From: an uncultured Victivallales bacterium
Lineage (GTDB): Bacteria; Verrucomicrobiota; Lentisphaeria; Victivallales; UBA1829
DNA length: 64,000 bases
Assembly: GCA_944390735.1 (NCBI GenBank)
Contig: CALXRL010000044.1
Coordinates: 168,155 to 232,154 of the forward strand
Direction: 5' to 3'
The notes beneath the pieces are model-generated. The model was given only the letters and a program-made list of their open reading frames with translations. It had not been told where the DNA came from and searched no databases. Positions 18,553-27,577 of this stretch are shown here, piece after piece. The translations under genes and the position numbers were made by a program. The first letter of the stretch is position 1; every line of letters begins with the position of its first letter.

Positions 18553-20387
18553 TTTCTCTCTCCAAACCGGTCTGCCGCATCCCGGATGATCTCCTCAATG
18601 CGTTTTTCCCCTGTGGTGTTTCTGGTGCCGCAGTGCCCCTTCTGCGAGTAAAGAATATTCTTTTTCCCCTTCAGAGAATTGTAGACGATGCAGACACCGG
18701 TCGACGGGCACGCCGTATCGGTCAGTCCGCTTGTCAGATGCGTTTCACAGCCGATGCGCCGCGCAAAATAGATGGAATCGAAATACCCCGCCGTCCGAAT
18801 CGTCGCCGGATTGGAGGGGTCGATCAGACGCGGCCATCCCGGCTGACGCGCAGGCTTGTCCAGAATCCCCCCGTGATCGGAAAGCGCGGGATCGTTCGCA
18901 ACACAGAGCGTGACATCCGGATCCAGTCCCGCCGCCGCCAGCGCCTGTCCTCCCCCCATGCTGTACCCGTAGACAATCAGATCCTTTCCGTTCCACTCAG
19001 GCAGACTCTTCACATACTCCAGCGCGCGCAGAAGACGCTGATGAATCCCCAGAAAATAACAGCTCTCACGGCTGGTCCGCCCCTGATGCTGATAGTCTTT
19101 CAGCGTCGTGTTGAACAGATTCCGGTAATAGGAATCCGGCTGTCCGTTCCGGATGCCGTGCACATTGAAGTCGAAAACGATCAGCCCCTTCCGCGGCCGG
19201 ATGAGCGAACTCTTGTTCCCCGCCCCATGCAGATTCAGCAGAACCGGATACTGCTTCGCCTTCGCTCCCGCGGGCATGGTCAGATAGCCGCGCAGCGGAT
19301 TCGTTCCGGGACAGGAGACCTCCACATCCCGACAGAGAAAGCCGGCCCGTCCGGAGGGGATCTCCCTGGAAACAATCCGCATTTTGTCTGCGCGCAGCAG
19401 CTGTTTTCTGCTCTCCCAGAAACGGTCGAAATCGGCGGGCTCCGGAATGTTCGTCTTCAGCTTCTCCGGATCAATCAGCGCACCGGTCAGAGACTGCACC
19501 TGCCGGCCCGTGCCCGGATCTTTCACGACGGCGCGGAACAGAAGCTGTCCGGGAGCCGTCACCGGGACGGAAACCGAATACGCCCTGCCGGAGGAACGGA
19601 CCGTTTCCCGACGGATCCGTTCCGGGCCCCGGAACACCTCCACGTCAAACTCCGGCCCGGCTGCCGGCTTTCCCTTCGAAAGCAGAGCAAAGGAGCAGAC
19701 AACCGTCTCCCCGCTCCGGAAAATCGCGTTCTCCCGGTTCAGCGAGGTGCGGAACGAATACTCCGCGGAGCTTGCAGCTCTCTTTCCGGCATTCGGAACG
19801 GTTCCCGCTTCCTCAATGCGGAAATCGTCCAGCCAGAGCGTCCCGCTGCCATCCGGAAGATTGAATCGGATCATCCCCCCGCGGTCGGTCGGACGGGTGG
19901 TGAACTCCTTCTGAAACAGCGTCCAGTCGAAGGTGCCGCTTTTCCGTGTGAAGATCAGCTCCCCCTTTTTGTCGATCCAGGGTTTTTCGGCCGAGGGCGA
20001 CGCCTGAAGACCACCCCACGGCGCCTGCGTTCTGCTGGTAAAGGAAAGATTCTCTCCCTTGATCCGGAAGGAGATCCGATATTTCGTTCCCGGCTTCACC
20101 GGAAACGGCTGATAAAGAAGTTCGCTCGCCGATCCCGGAGAAAACACCAGCTTCACCGAGGATTTTCCCGAATATTTCACGTTCTCATCCCGGGAGAGCA
20201 CGGTTTTGGATCCGGAGCATTTCCAGTTTTTCGGAGCAAGTCCTCCGGTGATTGTCATTTTGTCCGCATCGTTCCGCGGATAGGGGGCCCACTCTTCAAA
20301 ATCTCCCGGAAGAAAAAGATTCGAGTCGGCAGCGGCGCAGGAAACGGCGGCCGCGGCAAGGGAGCAGCATACAAATTTCCAGTTCAT
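18549..20387 (-). CDS. Secreted acetyl xylan esterase-like (CE7) protein with N-terminal carbohydrate-binding module
   Basis: A 612-residue secreted esterase. A signal peptide (about 1-20) is followed by a CBM4/9-like beta-sandwich (about 22-195), a linker domain (about 210-305) and an alpha/beta hydrolase of the AXE1/CE7 type. The triad is Ser476 in GYSMGGG, Asp557 in SGLTDTACPST and His585 in KGHCG; the Asp motif followed by CP and a YN pair is characteristic of CE7. It should remove acetyl groups from glycans or xylo-oligosaccharides outside the cytoplasm. The start at 20387 has a strong AGAGGAG site and gives the signal peptide. It is the fourth gene of the LacI cassette. Confidence 0.82.
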   Translation of the reverse strand: MNWKFVCCSLAAAAVSCAAADSNLFLPGDFEEWAPYPRNDADKMTITGGLAPKNWKCSGSKTVLSRDENVKYSGKSSVKLVFSPGSASELLYQPFPVKPGTKYRISFRIKGENLSFTSRTQAPWGGLQASPSAEKPWIDKKGELIFTRKSGTFDWTLFQKEFTTRPTDRGGMIRFNLPDGSGTLWLDDFRIEEAGTVPNAGKRAASSAEYSFRTSLNRENAIFRSGETVVCSFALLSKGKPAAGPEFDVEVFRGPERIRRETVRSSGRAYSVSVPVTAPGQLLFRAVVKDPGTGRQVQSLTGALIDPEKLKTNIPEPADFDRFWESRKQLLRADKMRIVSREIPSGRAGFLCRDVEVSCPGTNPLRGYLTMPAGAKAKQYPVLLNLHGAGNKSSLIRPRKGLIVFDFNVHGIRNGQPDSYYRNLFNTTLKDYQHQGRTSRESCYFLGIHQRLLRALEYVKSLPEWNGKDLIVYGYSMGGGQALAAAGLDPDVTLCVANDPALSDHGGILDKPARQPGWPRLIDPSNPATIRTAGYFDSIYFARRIGCETHLTSGLTDTACPSTGVCIVYNSLKGKKNILYSQKGHCGTRNTTGEKRIEEIIRDAADRFGERK

Positions 20388-20406
20388 TTCATTCTCCTCT
20401 TTGTTC

Positions 20407-22779
20407 TCATTTGGATTGACTTCCGACGACATTGAGCGTCTGGAAGCGGAAGCGATCCGGCAGTCCGGTCCGGGAAACGACCTTCAGCACCTGTTTTCCC
20501 CCGCGCAGGACCTCGGCTTCCGGCACGCACGCCTCCAGTTTTTTCAGCTCCGTGACTTTCCGGTATTCCGTGTTGACCGGATGGGTCACATCATACGAGC
20601 CCGCGTTCCAGAACGGATGGTTCCCATGATGATCCTTTTTCACGGGAACCAGAAGGAGCCATTCGCGAAGACCGGGCTGGACGTTGTTCCAGACGAACTC
20701 CTGACCGCCGAGCCGCACCCGCACATCGCCGGGCTGCTTCAGCAGGGTCACCACATGGACATAATCGGTCACCGGCGCGGAGGTCCAGCTCGGATTCGAA
20801 GCAAGACGGAACTCCTTGCGTTCCAGGGCGGCGTCCTTCAGATGTCTCCGATGGAAGAGAAAGATTTTCTCTTTCCGGATCTCCGGTTCCCTGCCGTTCC
20901 GGAACGTGTCGGCAAAATAGCGGTTGAGCTGAAGGAACGTATCCCCGCGGAAGTTCGACTCCAGAAGATGATGATCCTCGCCCATGTCGTTCCAGGACTG
21001 CACATAGACCGCGCCCGACTGGTATCGGATCGCATCGCGCCAGTCATCCAGAAGCTTGCAGGCGCCATACCCCTCCGTAATGTTTCCCGCATTGAGGTTC
21101 CGTCCGAAGTTCGCGCGGTAGTATCCGGGGGAGACACCCCAGCAGAGACGCTCGCCGCGCGCCTTCAGCGGAAGCAGAATGTTCCGCAGAAGCCTGTCGC
21201 CCCAGCCGCAGTGCACAAACCAGAGGGTGCTGATGTCGCCGAGACTCTCCCAGCCGCCGAACACATTGTGCGCACGGCTGTCCGTCAGGGAACAGATCAG
21301 ATAGTAGTTCTCCCGTCCTCCGAGCGCCTTGAAAAAGGGCTCGTACTCCTTTGCAAGCAGAGGATATTTTGACATATCCGCTCCGAAGCAGAGAGCCGTT
21401 TTCCCATTCACCTTCAGGAAGGCGTCGGGGAATTCCTCCATCCACATCCGAAGCCGTCTTCCATGTTCCGCCGTGAAAAGATCCCGTGCCTCCTTCTGCC
21501 AGTCCCCGGGGAAGGTCCCCCACAGATCAAAGAGCACCTTCACCTTGTGAGTCTGTGCCGCCTGCATCATCAGCCGGAGCCCCTTGTTCCAGGGATTGTT
21601 CGCGGAAAGACACCCCGGATAGATCAGCAGTCCGAGCGCGTCAAGACCGCCGGCTTCCGCACAGTCAAGATCCCGACGAGCTGAATCAACGGTCTGCACA
21701 TTCACATACGGCATCAGCCGTTCGGACCACCAGGTCCGCACCTTTTCCATCTGCGGCGGCCAGTTTGCGAAATCCTCCGTTTTCGTTCCCGGAAGATAGG
21801 AATCCGCAAATCCGGTCGGAATTCCCCCCAGCAGAAAACACTGCATCGCATGCGTAAAAACAAATTTCCGGTCGTTCGGTTTCTTCTGACGGAACTCCAC
21901 CTTCAGCGGATAGACGGCAAGAGAAATCAGTTCCTCCATGCCCAGCTGATTTCCGGCCCTGGCCAGTTCGGAGGCCAGGAGCCTTCCGGACTCCTTTTTC
22001 GTCTGAAACACCAGATTCCAGCGCAGGAAATCTCCATCGACCAGAATCCCGCCGAACTGGTTGCGGGAAAGCCGTTCCCCCTGTCCACCGGAGGTCCCGA
22101 ACCGGATCAGACGGTAATTCCCGTTCGGCAGCACCCGGAAACGCAGCGGTTCAATCCGGTCCCCGAGGGATCTCATGCCGGCGATCACCTTGTCGGCAAT
22201 CCGCTCAAAGCCGCAGGCGCTGATCGCGAACCGGTTCGAGGAAACCGCTTTCAAGGCCGACTGTTCATCCATGCGGACGGCTCTGCTTTTCTCCCCGGCC
22301 TTGATCCCGAAGAGAAGCGGAATCTGAGGCGAAGGGACAATGGCCGTCACCGGAGTTCTGCCCGTTCCGGAACTTCCGGAGAGCTCCTCCCATGAGAGCT
22401 CTCCGCGCCAGAGTTTCCGCATGGTCTCCGGCGTGATTTCCGTCCTGTCCAGACGCTCCAGAAAGGGATTTCCCGTATTCGCGTACAGGAAGAAGCCGCG
22501 GGAGCAGACCGGAACCAGACTCATCCCCGGCAGCGGCCGTTCCGGCGCCATCGTCAGATATCCGAGCGTCTCCTTCCCGTCGGGATCCCGCATGTTCGCG
22601 GAGGCTCCCTGATTGTTGGAAACTTTCAGTTCAGGCGCCGGTTTCCCCGTCATCTTTTCATATTGATCGAGCAGTTTCCGGGCAACCGGATAGAGCGGCC
22701 AGCCGACCGTGATGTTCTCCGCATTCAAAGCGGCGGCCATCACCGTCAGAACGGAAATCAGAAGCGTTTTCCTTCTCAT
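20407..22779 (-). CDS. Secreted fusion of a PstS-like binding domain and a GH71-like glucanase
   Basis: A 790-residue secreted protein with a signal peptide (about 1-20). Residues about 22-285 look like a phosphate-binding-protein (PstS) type domain: ITPETMRKLWRGELSWEEL near 115-133 resembles the PstS loop before the W in IFxGxxxxW, and FAISACGFERIADKV near 184-198 takes the place of the IGY segment. From about 305 a GH71-like domain begins with KFVFTHAMQCFLLG, close to the VFAHYMVG start of alpha-1,3-glucanases, and includes QSWNDMGEDHHLLES near 594-608. A further beta-rich tail follows. The start at 22779 has an AAAGGAA site. GH71 assignment is likely; the binding-domain call is weaker. Confidence 0.78.
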   Translation of the reverse strand: MRRKTLLISVLTVMAAALNAENITVGWPLYPVARKLLDQYEKMTGKPAPELKVSNNQGASANMRDPDGKETLGYLTMAPERPLPGMSLVPVCSRGFFLYANTGNPFLERLDRTEITPETMRKLWRGELSWEELSGSSGTGRTPVTAIVPSPQIPLLFGIKAGEKSRAVRMDEQSALKAVSSNRFAISACGFERIADKVIAGMRSLGDRIEPLRFRVLPNGNYRLIRFGTSGGQGERLSRNQFGGILVDGDFLRWNLVFQTKKESGRLLASELARAGNQLGMEELISLAVYPLKVEFRQKKPNDRKFVFTHAMQCFLLGGIPTGFADSYLPGTKTEDFANWPPQMEKVRTWWSERLMPYVNVQTVDSARRDLDCAEAGGLDALGLLIYPGCLSANNPWNKGLRLMMQAAQTHKVKVLFDLWGTFPGDWQKEARDLFTAEHGRRLRMWMEEFPDAFLKVNGKTALCFGADMSKYPLLAKEYEPFFKALGGRENYYLICSLTDSRAHNVFGGWESLGDISTLWFVHCGWGDRLLRNILLPLKARGERLCWGVSPGYYRANFGRNLNAGNITEGYGACKLLDDWRDAIRYQSGAVYVQSWNDMGEDHHLLESNFRGDTFLQLNRYFADTFRNGREPEIRKEKIFLFHRRHLKDAALERKEFRLASNPSWTSAPVTDYVHVVTLLKQPGDVRVRLGGQEFVWNNVQPGLREWLLLVPVKKDHHGNHPFWNAGSYDVTHPVNTEYRKVTELKKLEACVPEAEVLRGGKQVLKVVSRTGLPDRFRFQTLNVVGSQSK

Positions 22780-22813
22780 CAAAACAGTTCCTTTCTCTGT
22801 TGAAAATTCTGTG

Positions 22814-23515
22814 TCAGTCCGGGGTCTGGGGCTGATCGGGACAACCGTACTCAAACAGATTCCGCTTCGTCGCGGAAGCGCCAAGCGACTGAATGAAGGC
22901 ACGGGCATTGCTTTCCACATGTCCGTCAAAATAGAGACAATTGAGTCTGCCGGTATGTTTGTAGGCGGGCGGATCCACGGCATAGTTGGGGAAGCTGTCG
23001 CGTCCGCTCTCGTCATGATCCAGAAGATTGGCCCCCCGGGAGGGCATCTTCAGCTGACGCAGAAAACGAAGCGGATGATTCGATTCCTGCTCCGCCGTGG
23101 CAAACCCGTTGAACAGTTTCCGGTTGATCTCATAGGAGACATAATACTCCTTCATGGAGTTCGTCGCATCCGCATGAATCCATTTCCGGTCGGAGGGACA
23201 GTGCAGAATGCCGCCTCTTTTCTTGATCTGGCTTTCCTTCAGGTAGTGCGGAAGAAGCTCCGGGGCGCGGAAAAATTCCCCGTTCGTGGTTTTCCACGGC
23301 AGGAGCGCGTCCGCATTGTCGCCGGTGTAGAGCGAGCAGGCCGTGCCGACCTGTTTCAGTTTGTTGACGCAGGAGATCGAATTGGCCGCCTCTCTGGCCT
23401 TGTTCAGCGCCGGTAGAAGCATCCCGGTCAAAATAGCCAGAATGGCGATTACGACCAGGAGCTCTATCAATGTGAAAAATTTCCCTTCCGATTTCCGTCC
23501 GGACGAAGTCCTCAT
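22814..23515 (-). CDS. Pseudopilin-like H-X9-DG protein (cassette A)
   Basis: A 233-residue protein with a prepilin-type N-terminus. After a short basic leader comes [16 protein letters not shown] (14-29), with the conserved Glu at position 5 of the mature helix. The residue before FTLIE is Phe and not the canonical Gly. The helix runs into [14 protein letters not shown] and a Cys-rich segment. The C-terminal signature H-X9-DG is intact (His187, Asp197-Gly198, followed by HVE). The ATG at 23515 has an AAGGAAAGG site; an ATG at 23542 that overlaps the lacI stop is also possible. Such proteins may assemble into or interact with a type II secretion-like pseudopilus, but no assembly genes are nearby. 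It sits between lacI and the GH71 fusion. Confidence 0.85.
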   Translation of the reverse strand: MRTSSGRKSEGKFFTLIELLVVIAILAILTGMLLPALNKAREAANSISCVNKLKQVGTACSLYTGDNADALLPWKTTNGEFFRAPELLPHYLKESQIKKRGGILHCPSDRKWIHADATNSMKEYYVSYEINRKLFNGFATAEQESNHPLRFLRQLKMPSRGANLLDHDESGRDSFPNYAVDPPAYKHTGRLNCLYFDGHVESNARAFIQSLGASATKRNLFEYGCPDQPQTPD

Positions 23516-23538
23516 GCCGCAGTTTCCTTTCCTTCTTG

Positions 23539-24471
23539 TCATGGTTGAATCATCTGTATCTGTTCCAGGGATCTTTGAATGATATGCGTTTTCTGTTCCG
23601 GTTTTCTGCCGTCCCTGCACCACGGGACCAGAAGCTCGCAGGCACGCTTCATCGCCAGCGGATTTGCCGAAGGAAGAAGAACGGCCGGACCGCTGATCTG
23701 AAAATGGAACCGGGTATCCTCCAGAAGAACAAGCGAAGAGAGAATTTCCGGGAAACGGGCGGTCAGTTTCCGGTAACTGGAAAAACCGGGAGCGAAAAAC
23801 AACGTGTCCTTCCGCCGGATGTCCTCTCCGGAAAAGGGGGTCTGATCCCGGTAGCAGAATCTGTCGCTGTTGAGAAAGGGCATCACCTGCGCGCCGCGGG
23901 CATATCCCAGACCGACGGCATACTGCTGAATCCAGCGGTCAATCGGCGAATTGTCGATCCCGACGGAAACCAGACGATCCGTTTTCGGGAATCCCAGAAT
24001 CACCGCCGGAAGCTGCGTCTCCTCCAGATACGAATACAGCGGAATCTCCCTGGTCATGGAAAAAATATTGGCGATCACACCGCTGATGATGCCCGATCCC
24101 GCCAGCTTCCGAACCTGCTCCACCTGTTCATATTCCGTCCTGTAAGGCATGTAAAGCATATAAAAGCCCTGTTCGGCCAGATGACGGGAACCGTCAATCA
24201 GCAGGTCGTTCAGATAGAAATTCAGGACCTCCGGTTCTCCCGGGGCCTCCTCCCGGAGAGAGAGAAGAATAATCGGCGACTTTCCGGTCACAACCGCCTG
24301 GGCCAGCAGATTCGGGGTATATCCAAGCCGTTTCGCGCAGGCCTTGATCTTTTCGGAGGTCTCGCCGCTGCACCGGTTCACCCGGTTCTTTCCGGAAAGC
24401 ACCGCGGAAACCAGCGATACGGAAAATCCGCACTCCCGCGCGATCTCTTTTAATGACACCTTCTTTACCAT
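23539..24471 (-). CDS. LacI family transcription regulator (cassette A)
   Basis: A 310-residue regulator with an N-terminal LacI helix-turn-helix ([23 protein letters not shown]) and hinge region, followed by a periplasmic-binding-protein-like effector domain. The sensor domain is divergent, so the sugar ligand cannot be inferred. The ATG at 24471 is chosen; an in-frame TTG nine bases upstream would add three residues. It leads the operon and is followed by the pseudopilin-like gene at a near-overlapping junction. A near-perfect palindrome between its promoter and its start suggests that it represses its own operon. Confidence 0.9.
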   Translation of the reverse strand: MVKKVSLKEIARECGFSVSLVSAVLSGKNRVNRCSGETSEKIKACAKRLGYTPNLLAQAVVTGKSPIILLSLREEAPGEPEVLNFYLNDLLIDGSRHLAEQGFYMLYMPYRTEYEQVEQVRKLAGSGIISGVIANIFSMTREIPLYSYLEETQLPAVILGFPKTDRLVSVGIDNSPIDRWIQQYAVGLGYARGAQVMPFLNSDRFCYRDQTPFSGEDIRRKDTLFFAPGFSSYRKLTARFPEILSSLVLLEDTRFHFQISGPAVLLPSANPLAMKRACELLVPWCRDGRKPEQKTHIIQRSLEQIQMIQP

Positions 24472-24492
24472 CTGTCCCAATCCGAAATTTTT

Positions 24493-24510
24493 AGATAAAA
24501 CGTTATATCT
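24493..24510. promoter_or_regulatory. Operator-like palindrome for the LacI regulator
   Basis: AGATAAAACGTTATATCT is an 18-bp near-palindrome around AACGTT with one mismatched pair. It lies just downstream of the lacI -10 box, at about the transcription start, a position suited to repression. A central CG step in an AT-rich palindrome is common for LacI-type sites. Binding by this LacI protein is inferred. Confidence 0.55.
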
Positions 24511-24516
24511 GTTTAA

Positions 24517-24545
24517 ATTTTACCATATCCCATCCGAATTGTCAA
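24517..24545 (-). promoter_or_regulatory. Promoter of cassette A (lacI operon)
   Basis: On the minus strand TTGACA (24545-24540) and TAAAAT (24522-24517) are exactly 17 bp apart, placing the transcription start close to the palindrome at 24493-24510. Confidence 0.75.
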
Positions 24546-24673
24546 GACGGGAAAGTGAAAAAAACCGGGAAAAAAGCAAAAATCCGACCGGATCGCGTCC
24601 CTGTTTTTTATTTCTCAGGAAGACCACTTGCGCTGTCCCCCGGAGGTTTTCTCTTTTTCCTATTACACTATAT

Positions 24674-24702
24674 ACTATATTAAAAAATGTAGTAGATGTC
24701 AA
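24674..24702 (-). promoter_or_regulatory. Second minus-strand promoter upstream of cassette A
   Basis: TTGACA (24702-24697) and TATAGT (24679-24674) are 17 bp apart. A second ACTATA copy lies 7 bp further along. Transcripts would run about 200 nt before reaching lacI, so this may be a second, operator-free promoter or the start of a small RNA. Confidence 0.55.
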
Positions 24703-24860
24703 GAGGGAAAATGGGAAAAAGAGAGAAAAAGGGGTCTGCGGCGCATGAGCGCGGTTTCCCGTTTTTCCGGAAGGGAGACGCGGAAAGGGAGAATCCGCTC
24801 CGGAACAGAGAGGAGGGGAACCAGAAGGGAAAGGGAAAGGAGAAACGCTTCGATGAGAAG

Positions 24861-24889
24861 AAAAGCGGTCCGTTTTTCAGACAGACCGC
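24861..24889 (-). terminator. Terminator-like hairpin after the MATE gene
   Basis: A GCGGTC/GACCGC stem (24889-24884 with 24870-24865) is followed on the minus strand by TTTTCTTCTC. It overlaps the last codons of the MATE gene. The T run is interrupted, so termination may be partial. Confidence 0.45.
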
Positions 24890-26208
24890 ACTTCCCCGGT
24901 TCGATTCCGTCCGGACCCGAACCAGAAATAGAGCAGCAGCCCCATCAGCAGCACTCTGGACAGAGGCATTGCCATCCAGACGCCGTTCATCCCGAACCAG
25001 AGCGGCAGAGTGAAAATGCAGAGCGGCAAAGCCAGAAAGGAGTCTCCGTAAATCAGCCATGAGGCTTTTCCGATGTTCCCCGTCGCCTGATAGTAGAACG
25101 CGGCGACCCGGACGACTCCCAGAAGCAGGAATGCCGGTGCGGAAATCAGAATTCCCTCCTGAGCAAGCGTCCGTGCCTCGCCGGAAACGACCCCCATCCA
25201 GCCGGGGATGACCTTGTGCATGGCAAAGGAAAAGAACATCAGAACAATGCCGGAAGCAAAGGCGAACCAGTAGCCGTACCTGCCGAATCGGTTCTGCCGG
25301 TTCCGGTCCCCGGCCCCATACATGGCGGCGGAAAGCGGCTGGACTCCTCCCGCGATGCCGGTCATGAACATGGACCCGAGCGCCTCCAGAGATGAGAGAA
25401 CCGTATACGCCGCAAGACCGTCGATGCCCGCATAGCGGAGCGACTGCGCATTGTGCATGTACAGCATCGCAATGATGGAGAGCATATTGCCGAAAATCGG
25501 AAGGCCGGTCAGAAGAATGTCCCGGATCATGCGGAGATCCGGTTTCAGCGCGCCGGCGGAGAAGCGAAGTTTCGTCAGGGGCGACAGAAAATAGAGCACG
25601 CCGAGCAGCGATGCCGCCGTCTGACTCACCACGGTGGCAATGGCCGCTCCGACCGCGCCGTATCCGAAAAGAAACACGAACACCCAGTCCAGAAGAATAT
25701 TTCCAAGCAGTCCGGTCACCATCAGGATCATGGACAGGGTCGGGTGTCCGTCGTTGCGGATCACCTCAAGGCACATGGACATGAAGATGGATACGAACAC
25801 CCCTCCCGTCAGAATCCGGGAATAGTTGAGGGAAACCGGCATCAGCTCCTCGGTGGCTCCGAGAACGCTCAGAATGGGCCGAAGGAACGGAAACGTCAAA
25901 GCCGTCAGCAGCAGACTCCAGGCCATCACCAGAAACAGGGTCTGTGCAAAAAAGCGCTGTCCGAGCTTTTCGTTTTTCGCCCCGTGACTCTGCGCAATCA
26001 GCACGGCGCCTCCAGAACCGACCAGAAAACCGAACGCCTGAAGCAGCATCACCAGCGGCCAGGTGACCGCGGTTGCCGCCAGCGCGTTTTCCCCGCCCGA
26101 AAGCCCGATGAAAATGGCGTCGACAATGGAGAACGATCCTCCGATCACCGCCCCGAACACGGATGGTGCCACATACTTCCAGAAGAGAAAAAGATCATGT
26201 TTCCTCAT
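24877..26208 (-). CDS. MATE family efflux transporter
   Basis: A 443-residue inner-membrane protein with twelve predicted membrane segments and the MATE family layout of two homologous halves. The N-terminal segment with FSIVDAIFIG and the loop RNDGHPTLSM are typical of the MepA/NorM branch. MATE proteins export cationic drugs or metabolites in exchange for sodium or protons. The gene starts 14 bp inside the upstream MarR gene, so the two are co-translated and the MarR protein is the likely regulator of the pump. The true substrate is unknown. Confidence 0.92.
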   Translation of the reverse strand: MRKHDLFLFWKYVAPSVFGAVIGGSFSIVDAIFIGLSGGENALAATAVTWPLVMLLQAFGFLVGSGGAVLIAQSHGAKNEKLGQRFFAQTLFLVMAWSLLLTALTFPFLRPILSVLGATEELMPVSLNYSRILTGGVFVSIFMSMCLEVIRNDGHPTLSMILMVTGLLGNILLDWVFVFLFGYGAVGAAIATVVSQTAASLLGVLYFLSPLTKLRFSAGALKPDLRMIRDILLTGLPIFGNMLSIIAMLYMHNAQSLRYAGIDGLAAYTVLSSLEALGSMFMTGIAGGVQPLSAAMYGAGDRNRQNRFGRYGYWFAFASGIVLMFFSFAMHKVIPGWMGVVSGEARTLAQEGILISAPAFLLLGVVRVAAFYYQATGNIGKASWLIYGDSFLALPLCIFTLPLWFGMNGVWMAMPLSRVLLMGLLLYFWFGSGRNRTGEVRSV

Positions 26209-26641
26209 TGCCGTCTCCCGGATTCAGCGCCCGGTGAAACGTCCGGGCATAAAAGTCGAGCGCCTCCACGAAATCCGGGGAAAAGCGGGCGATTGTTTCC
26301 GCCATGGCCTTCTCCTCCGCTGCATGGATTTCCGCCAGAATCAGGCGGGCGAACTCTCGTCCTTTCGGTGTGAAGCGAAGACGGCATTCGCGCCGTTTTC
26401 CCGGAATCGGCTCCAATGTGATATATCCGGCACTCCGGCATTCGGAGACAATGGTGTTGATCGTCGAAAGCGGAAGCAGCCACTCATTGTGCAGTTTGCT
26501 CTGGGAAAGGTTCTCCTCATTGGCAAGCGCATACAGCAGAATGACAATATTCGGCTTGACCGCCATCGAGCGGCCTTTCACCAGATAGGTATGATCGATG
26601 CGGTTGGTCGCATCCACCAGCATTTTGATTTTCGAACGCAT
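26195..26641 (-). CDS. MarR family transcription regulator
   Basis: A 148-residue winged-helix regulator. The recognition region is LSQSKLHNEWLLPLSTINTIVSECRSAGYI, followed by the wing (IPGKRRECRLRFTPKGREFA), with dimerisation helices at both ends. MarR proteins often repress a neighbouring efflux pump until a ligand is bound. Here the pump gene overlaps its 3' end. Two identical 16-bp repeats lie on its promoter and probably serve as its binding sites, so autoregulation is likely. Confidence 0.92.
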   Translation of the reverse strand: MRSKIKMLVDATNRIDHTYLVKGRSMAVKPNIVILLYALANEENLSQSKLHNEWLLPLSTINTIVSECRSAGYITLEPIPGKRRECRLRFTPKGREFARLILAEIHAAEEKAMAETIARFSPDFVEALDFYARTFHRALNPGDGNEET

Positions 26642-26665
26642 CGGAAATCCTCGCCTTTCTTAATT

Positions 26666-26709
26666 TACGAATTCGGATTTTAATATAACTACGAATTCGG
26701 ATTTTTCAA
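26666..26709 (-). promoter_or_regulatory. marR-MATE promoter with two tandem operator copies
   Basis: TTGAAA (26709-26704) and TATATT (26687-26682) are 16 bp apart on the minus strand. Two exact copies of TACGAATTCGGATTTT (26666-26681 and 26690-26705) lie 24 bp apart, one in the spacer and one downstream of the -10 box. Each has the palindromic core CGAATTCG. A bound dimer on either copy would block RNA polymerase. Confidence 0.7.
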
Positions 26710-27577
26710 GTATTTTCTGAAGAAAAAGTTCTGTCGGAAAGCGGGAAGGAATCTCGGGATGGCGTTGACGGCGGAGAAAGCCACCTTTGTTTCATGAGTC
26801 ATTGCGGGGAATGCGGATTCGTCCCGCGTTCACAAACGTCTCCGGAAGAGAAACAAAAACAGGAATTTTCAGGAATAAAGCAAAAAAACTTCCGGCTCGT
26901 CGATTTTCCGGAACAACAGCTTCAGCTGCGTGCAGCAGCCGCAATTCTCAATGCCGCCGCGGAGCAATTCCAGCCGGATTGGAGGGGACAATCTCCTTAT
27001 GCCCGCTCCGATCTCCGGGAAAGAAGATGCAGCCGTCGCCGTTCGAATACCGCGACTTCTTCTCCCGGGACGCTGGATTTCCCGAAGAAACGGATTAGAC
27101 CCGCCGGCATGATCCGTCCCCCGGCATTCATCGGCAAGAGAGGGAAAATCAATGTTCCATCCGCGGAAACGATGTCCGCATCCGATCGGAGAAGGGAAGC
27201 TGTTCTTTTCCCTCCGTCCACAACCCACCTCTCCTTTGCCGGAGTTCCCGAAGTCCGGCAAAGGCGGTCGGGATCCCCGAATGGATCAAGCGGATGATGC
27301 CTTTCCGCGCCGAAACCGTCATTGAAACACAGAAAGCAGAGGAATACAGCTCTCCGCATCGGCTGCCCGCCATGAAACTGAATAATCGGCGCGGATCTGA
27401 CAAAGCAAAGAACCGGCATTCCGGCAGACCGGGTCGGGAAAGAACATCCGGCTGCCGGGGCGGTTTCATGCACTTGAAAATGCAGGAAAGATATTGATCG
27501 CTCTTCCCGTAGGAAAACCTGTTCAAAGGAAATCCGCACTTTTCAGAGGCGCATCATGTCGCGGGGAATCCCCGGGT
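26710..27577. other. Gene-poor stretch, possibly decayed
   Basis: About 870 bp on which several overlapping open frames of 60-180 codons exist on both strands. None has a recognisable motif, a ribosome binding site or an amino acid make-up like the neighbours. One strong hairpin (27233-27264) lies in the middle. It may be the remains of a lost gene or a long untranslated region. Confidence 0.5.
27233..27264. repeat. Perfect 11-bp inverted repeat
   Basis: CCTTTGCCGGA (27233-27243) pairs fully with TCCGGCAAAGG (27254-27264) around a 10-base loop. There is no T run on either side, so it is not a standard terminator. It is the strongest hairpin in the gene-poor stretch. Confidence 0.6.

Larger units (their letters stand above)
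24472..24876. other. Regulatory stretch between the LacI cassette and the MATE gene
   Basis: About 400 bp without a convincing gene. The left part holds the operator-like palindrome 24493-24510 and the lacI promoter at 24517-24545. Further right is a second, minus-strand promoter at 24674-24702 with no gene of its own. The last 150 bp are purine-rich and end in a terminator-like hairpin for the MATE gene. Short open frames here have no coding character. Confidence 0.6.

Noticed and set aside
16483..24471. Polysaccharide utilisation locus of the Bacteroides SusC/SusD type
   Set aside because: There is no TonB-dependent receptor, SusD-like lipoprotein or hybrid sensor in the window; the regulators are LacI and GntR/LacI types.
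24520..24702. A 60-codon minus-strand frame starting with TTG in the orphan promoter
   Set aside because: The start codon is part of the -35 box, so the frame could not be translated from that promoter.
26794..27539. Several 120-180 codon frames in the gene-poor stretch
   Set aside because: They overlap each other on both strands and have no ribosome binding site, motif or consistent composition.
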